Made by a program: the position numbers and the translations under genes. DNA of 64,000 nt, taken from the NCBI GenBank assembly GCA_001464665.1, contig LNDP01000024.1:682001-746000 (forward strand), in the 5' to 3' direction. This document shows, in pieces, positions 63,696-64,000 of the stretch (position 1 is its first letter; each line of letters opens with the position of its first letter). The notes below the pieces were generated by a model. The model was not told where the DNA came from and ran no database searches. It saw only the letters and a list, made by a program, of their open reading frames with translations. The DNA is from Acidobacteria bacterium Ga0074141 (GTDB lineage Bacteria; Acidobacteriota; Blastocatellia; Pyrinomonadales; Pyrinomonadaceae).

Positions 63696-63735
63696 GGCTT
63701 CGGGCGGTGGCCACACACCGCCGCCGCCCGAAGCC
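63696..63735 (+). terminator. Strong GC-rich hairpin before the second receptor gene
   Basis: A 15-bp stem with one wobble (63696-63710 with 63721-63735) and a 10-base loop. It begins 26 bases past the stop. The tail is AT-rich but not a T-run. It could be a terminator or a leader-mRNA hairpin that regulates the receptor. Confidence 0.6.
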
Positions 63736-63790
63736 AACTTATAAAGATATTAAATTTTTGGAGAGAACAAATAGCGAGGATTTTTGAGCC

Positions 63791-64000
63791 ATGCGCACAA
63801 AACGATTCATACAATTTATTGCTCTGGTAGTTTTTGGCCTTGCCAGCCTTAACGGAGCTTTCGGACAGGCGACCGACAACGGTAGCATTAGCGGTACCGT
63901 TTCGGACCAAAATGGAGCGCTTATCCCCGGCGCGACCATCACTATCAAAAATTTGGCCACGGGGCTAACCCGCAGCACGACCGTCCGCGATAACGGAACA
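63791..64000 (+). CDS. TonB-dependent receptor, N-terminal part (cut by window edge)
   Basis: The first 70 codons are visible. A signal peptide ends AFGQ (residue 26). The carboxypeptidase-regulatory-like domain follows, with GSISGTVSDQNGALIPGATI, then TIKNLATGLTRSTTVRDNGT, matching the start of the receptor at 2351-6046. A GAGGA site lies about 10 bases upstream. The rest is outside the window, so identity beyond the family is not known. Confidence 0.85.
   Translation, partial: MRTKRFIQFIALVVFGLASLNGAFGQATDNGSISGTVSDQNGALIPGATITIKNLATGLTRSTTVRDNGT

Overview
The window reads as a chromosomal segment of a Gram-negative, GC-rich, free-living bacterium, most likely an acidobacterium of the Blastocatellia/Pyrinomonadaceae type. 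The support is: very long Oar-like TonB-dependent receptors that begin with a carboxypeptidase-regulatory-like domain (one complete, one cut by the right edge), many secreted or lipoprotein genes of unknown function, a DUF4129 membrane operon, futalosine-type menaquinone genes (mqnE and a UbiA/MqnP-like prenyltransferase), and a fused E2-E1 2-oxoglutarate decarboxylase. Taxonomy is inferred from gene content only. No rRNA, prophage, insertion sequence or CRISPR array was seen.

Layout. 0-2.2 kb: minus-strand operon of membrane proteins, including DUF4129. 2.3-7.7 kb: TonB-dependent receptor with its own terminator, preceded by an NtrC-type sigma-54 activator. 7.8-13.6 kb: methyltransferase, SppA, small unknowns, YkgJ-like protein, DUF481 protein. 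13.6-18.1 kb: peroxide-defence island with bcp, a rhodanese lipoprotein with an in-frame UGA and a SECIS-like hairpin (candidate selenoprotein), perR with a Per box over its promoter, katG, and a ferritin-like protein. 18.3-23.8 kb: unknowns, PQQ-type sugar dehydrogenase, SRPBCC/DoxX/DHFR-like genes. 24.1-26.6 kb: tandem pair of TolB-like PD40 repeat proteins. 26.7-28.8 kb: mqnE, an overlapping alpha/beta-hydrolase, and a decayed mqnE 3' end beyond the hydrolase. 29-31.8 kb: two amidohydrolases and a CoxG-like protein. 32-36.6 kb: nitric-oxide handling genes (cupin, quinol NO reductase, group III truncated haemoglobin, Crp/Fnr regulator) next to a prenyltransferase. 36.7-41.3 kb: HEAT-like protein, nucleotide-sugar genes, RDD protein. 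41.4-47.3 kb: ribH-nusB (NusB with a large insertion), a small unknown gene, Kgd/SucA. 47.3-53.7 kb: CapA lipoprotein, then an AT-richer run of secreted unknowns, including two genes that share an N-terminal module but differ in their C-termini. 53.8-58.9 kb: tRNA-Asn, DUF1801, CBS-Hsp20-Lon operon, Rieske protein, papain-like cysteine protease. 59-64 kb: YbaY-repeat protein, nadA with a partner ferredoxin, a secreted beta-propeller-like protein, and the start of a second TonB-dependent receptor.

Themes. Two stress modules stand out. The peroxide module pairs PerR sensing with KatG and Bcp and with a thiol/selenol rhodanese directly behind bcp. The NO module pairs a quinol-dependent NO reductase, which would draw on the menaquinone pool, with an NO-binding globin and a Crp/Fnr regulator whose 3' end overlaps the globin gene. 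The strongest candidate for something new is the UGA-containing rhodanese at 14131-14649. The next candidates are the secreted unknown island at 48.7-53.7 kb, the enlarged NusB, and the mqnE remnant flanking the hydrolase.
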